Shown here one piece after another: positions 5,514 to 5,913 of a stretch of DNA of 5,913 bases. Location of the stretch: the NCBI GenBank assembly GCA_026398545.1, contig JAPLSR010000472.1:1-5913 (forward strand), in the 5' to 3' direction. A model generated the notes under the pieces. It saw nothing but the letters and a program-made list of their open reading frames with translations, had not been told where the DNA came from and searched no databases. The stretch comes from Candidatus Sumerlaeota bacterium. Its GTDB lineage: Bacteria > Sumerlaeota > Sumerlaeia > MWCT01. Each line of letters begins with the position of its first letter. Within the stretch, counting starts at the first letter, position 1. Made by a program: the position numbers and the translations under genes.

Positions 5514-5913
5514 TAAGGCGAGGAGCAAGTTTGCTCCGCCTATGGCGGATGATTCTGATTGGGTGTGTGGCGCTGACAGGTTGCGGCGGTTCGCGGGAAA
5601 AGGAAGGCGCAAAGGAAATAAAATATGATGCGAACGGGCGCATCATCCTTACTGTTAATAAGGGTCCGATGGAAACTGAAAAAAATGAGATTGAGCGCGC
5701 ACGGCTTCTCATTGAGATGTTTGAAAAAAAACATCCCGATATACATGTGGTGATGGAGTCATGGGTTTTTACCCCGGAGACATTCGCAGTCCGCGCCGCC
5801 GCCAATCAACTTACGGATGTTGTCGACACCTGGGCGACAGAGGGTGAGACCATGCTTAAAAATAATCTCGTCTCTGACATGACCCCTCTTTTGACCGCCT
5901 GGCAGGATTTCAA
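5510..5913 (+). CDS. Family 1 extracellular solute-binding lipoprotein (sugar ABC-type), 3' partial
   Basis: Only the first 134 residues are in the window; the family is usually about 400-450 residues. The start ATG forms an ATGA overlap with the preceding stop and has AAGGG (5496-5500) 9 nt upstream. The signal peptide has a basic n-region (R3, R4, R10, R13), a hydrophobic core MILIGCVALTG (14-24), and lipobox LTGC with Cys25, followed by GGS, so the mature protein should be lipid-anchored outside the inner membrane. After that come a short linker, a first strand RIILTV (44-49), a helix NEIERARLLIEMFEKKHPDI (59-78), VRAAANQLTDVVDTW (94-108) and LVSDMTPLL (120-128), the usual opening of SBP_bac_1 proteins that bind sugars or similar solutes. 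The substrate is unknown. Sugar permease genes might follow beyond the window. An alternative start at M14 (5549) would give a very short, uncharged signal peptide. A palindrome-rich stretch encodes residues 3-14. Confidence 0.85.
   Translation, partial: MIRRGASLLRLWRMILIGCVALTGCGGSREKEGAKEIKYDANGRIILTVNKGPMETEKNEIERARLLIEMFEKKHPDIHVVMESWVFTPETFAVRAAANQLTDVVDTWATEGETMLKNNLVSDMTPLLTAWQDF
5517..5549. repeat. Composite double palindrome within the lipoprotein signal-peptide codons
   Basis: Two overlapping hairpins are seen. GGAGCAA (5522-5528) pairs with TTGCTCC (5531-5537) around GT, and the stem can extend with GGC (5517-5519) and GCC (5538-5540) past a two-base bulge. TCCGCC (5535-5540) pairs with GGCGGA (5544-5549) around TAT. 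The two stems share bases 5535-5540, so they compete. The second one is a copy of the permease-end palindrome at 3927-3941 with one change (14 of 15 identical). It sits 7-39 nt after the start codon's first base. Confidence 0.75.

Noticed and set aside
5389..5628. Plus-strand frame overlapping the end of the GT-C-like gene and the lipoprotein start
   Set aside because: It overlaps two better-supported genes in another frame; the lipoprotein frame beginning at 5510 has a lipobox, a ribosome site and family features, while this one has none.

Overview
The window looks like chromosomal DNA from an uncultivated, probably Gram-negative-type bacterium. The clues are a lipoprotein lipobox, a polytopic GT-C-like membrane protein, Shine-Dalgarno (SD) starts, and scattered short palindromic and octamer repeats. 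No gene here fixes the phylum, so any taxonomic statement is weak.

Region A (1-2175, AT-rich) is a defence-type cassette. The window opens inside a type IIG / Eco57I-like adenine-N6 DNA methyltransferase (restriction-modification) gene, which is open back to base 1 and carries NPPY and a TaqI-like C-terminal specificity region. Joined to it by a 4-nt ATGA overlap is a DUF4258-type small protein. That gene in turn overlaps a DUF2283-type small protein by 14 nt. The small pair resembles a toxin-antitoxin module and appears to be co-transcribed with the modification gene. The target-recognition part of the methyltransferase is much more AT-rich than its two ends.

Region B (2176-2333) is a short intergenic stretch. 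It is dominated by a long imperfect inverted repeat built from CACAGAG units, with one weak promoter candidate in its loop. Base composition changes sharply here, from about 20-45% GC to about 60% GC.

Region C (2334-5913) is a tightly packed, same-strand operon. It runs: ATPase and permease of a ZnuBC/MntBC-like metal ABC transporter, a 516-residue GT-C-like polytopic membrane protein with a soluble tail, and the N-terminus of a family 1 (sugar-type) solute-binding lipoprotein cut off by the window end. The last two junctions are ATGA overlaps. No metal-binding SBP (ZnuA type) is present in the window. An octamer tandem repeat covers the ATPase stop codon. Two near-identical 15-nt palindromes lie in coding sequence at operon junctions, and the second is part of a possible 39-nt in-frame insertion in the lipoprotein signal peptide.

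No tRNA, rRNA, CRISPR array, transposase or origin was seen. I found no clearly new multi-gene system. The most unusual items are the methyltransferase plus DUF4258/DUF2283 cassette and the palindromes that have become part of coding sequence.
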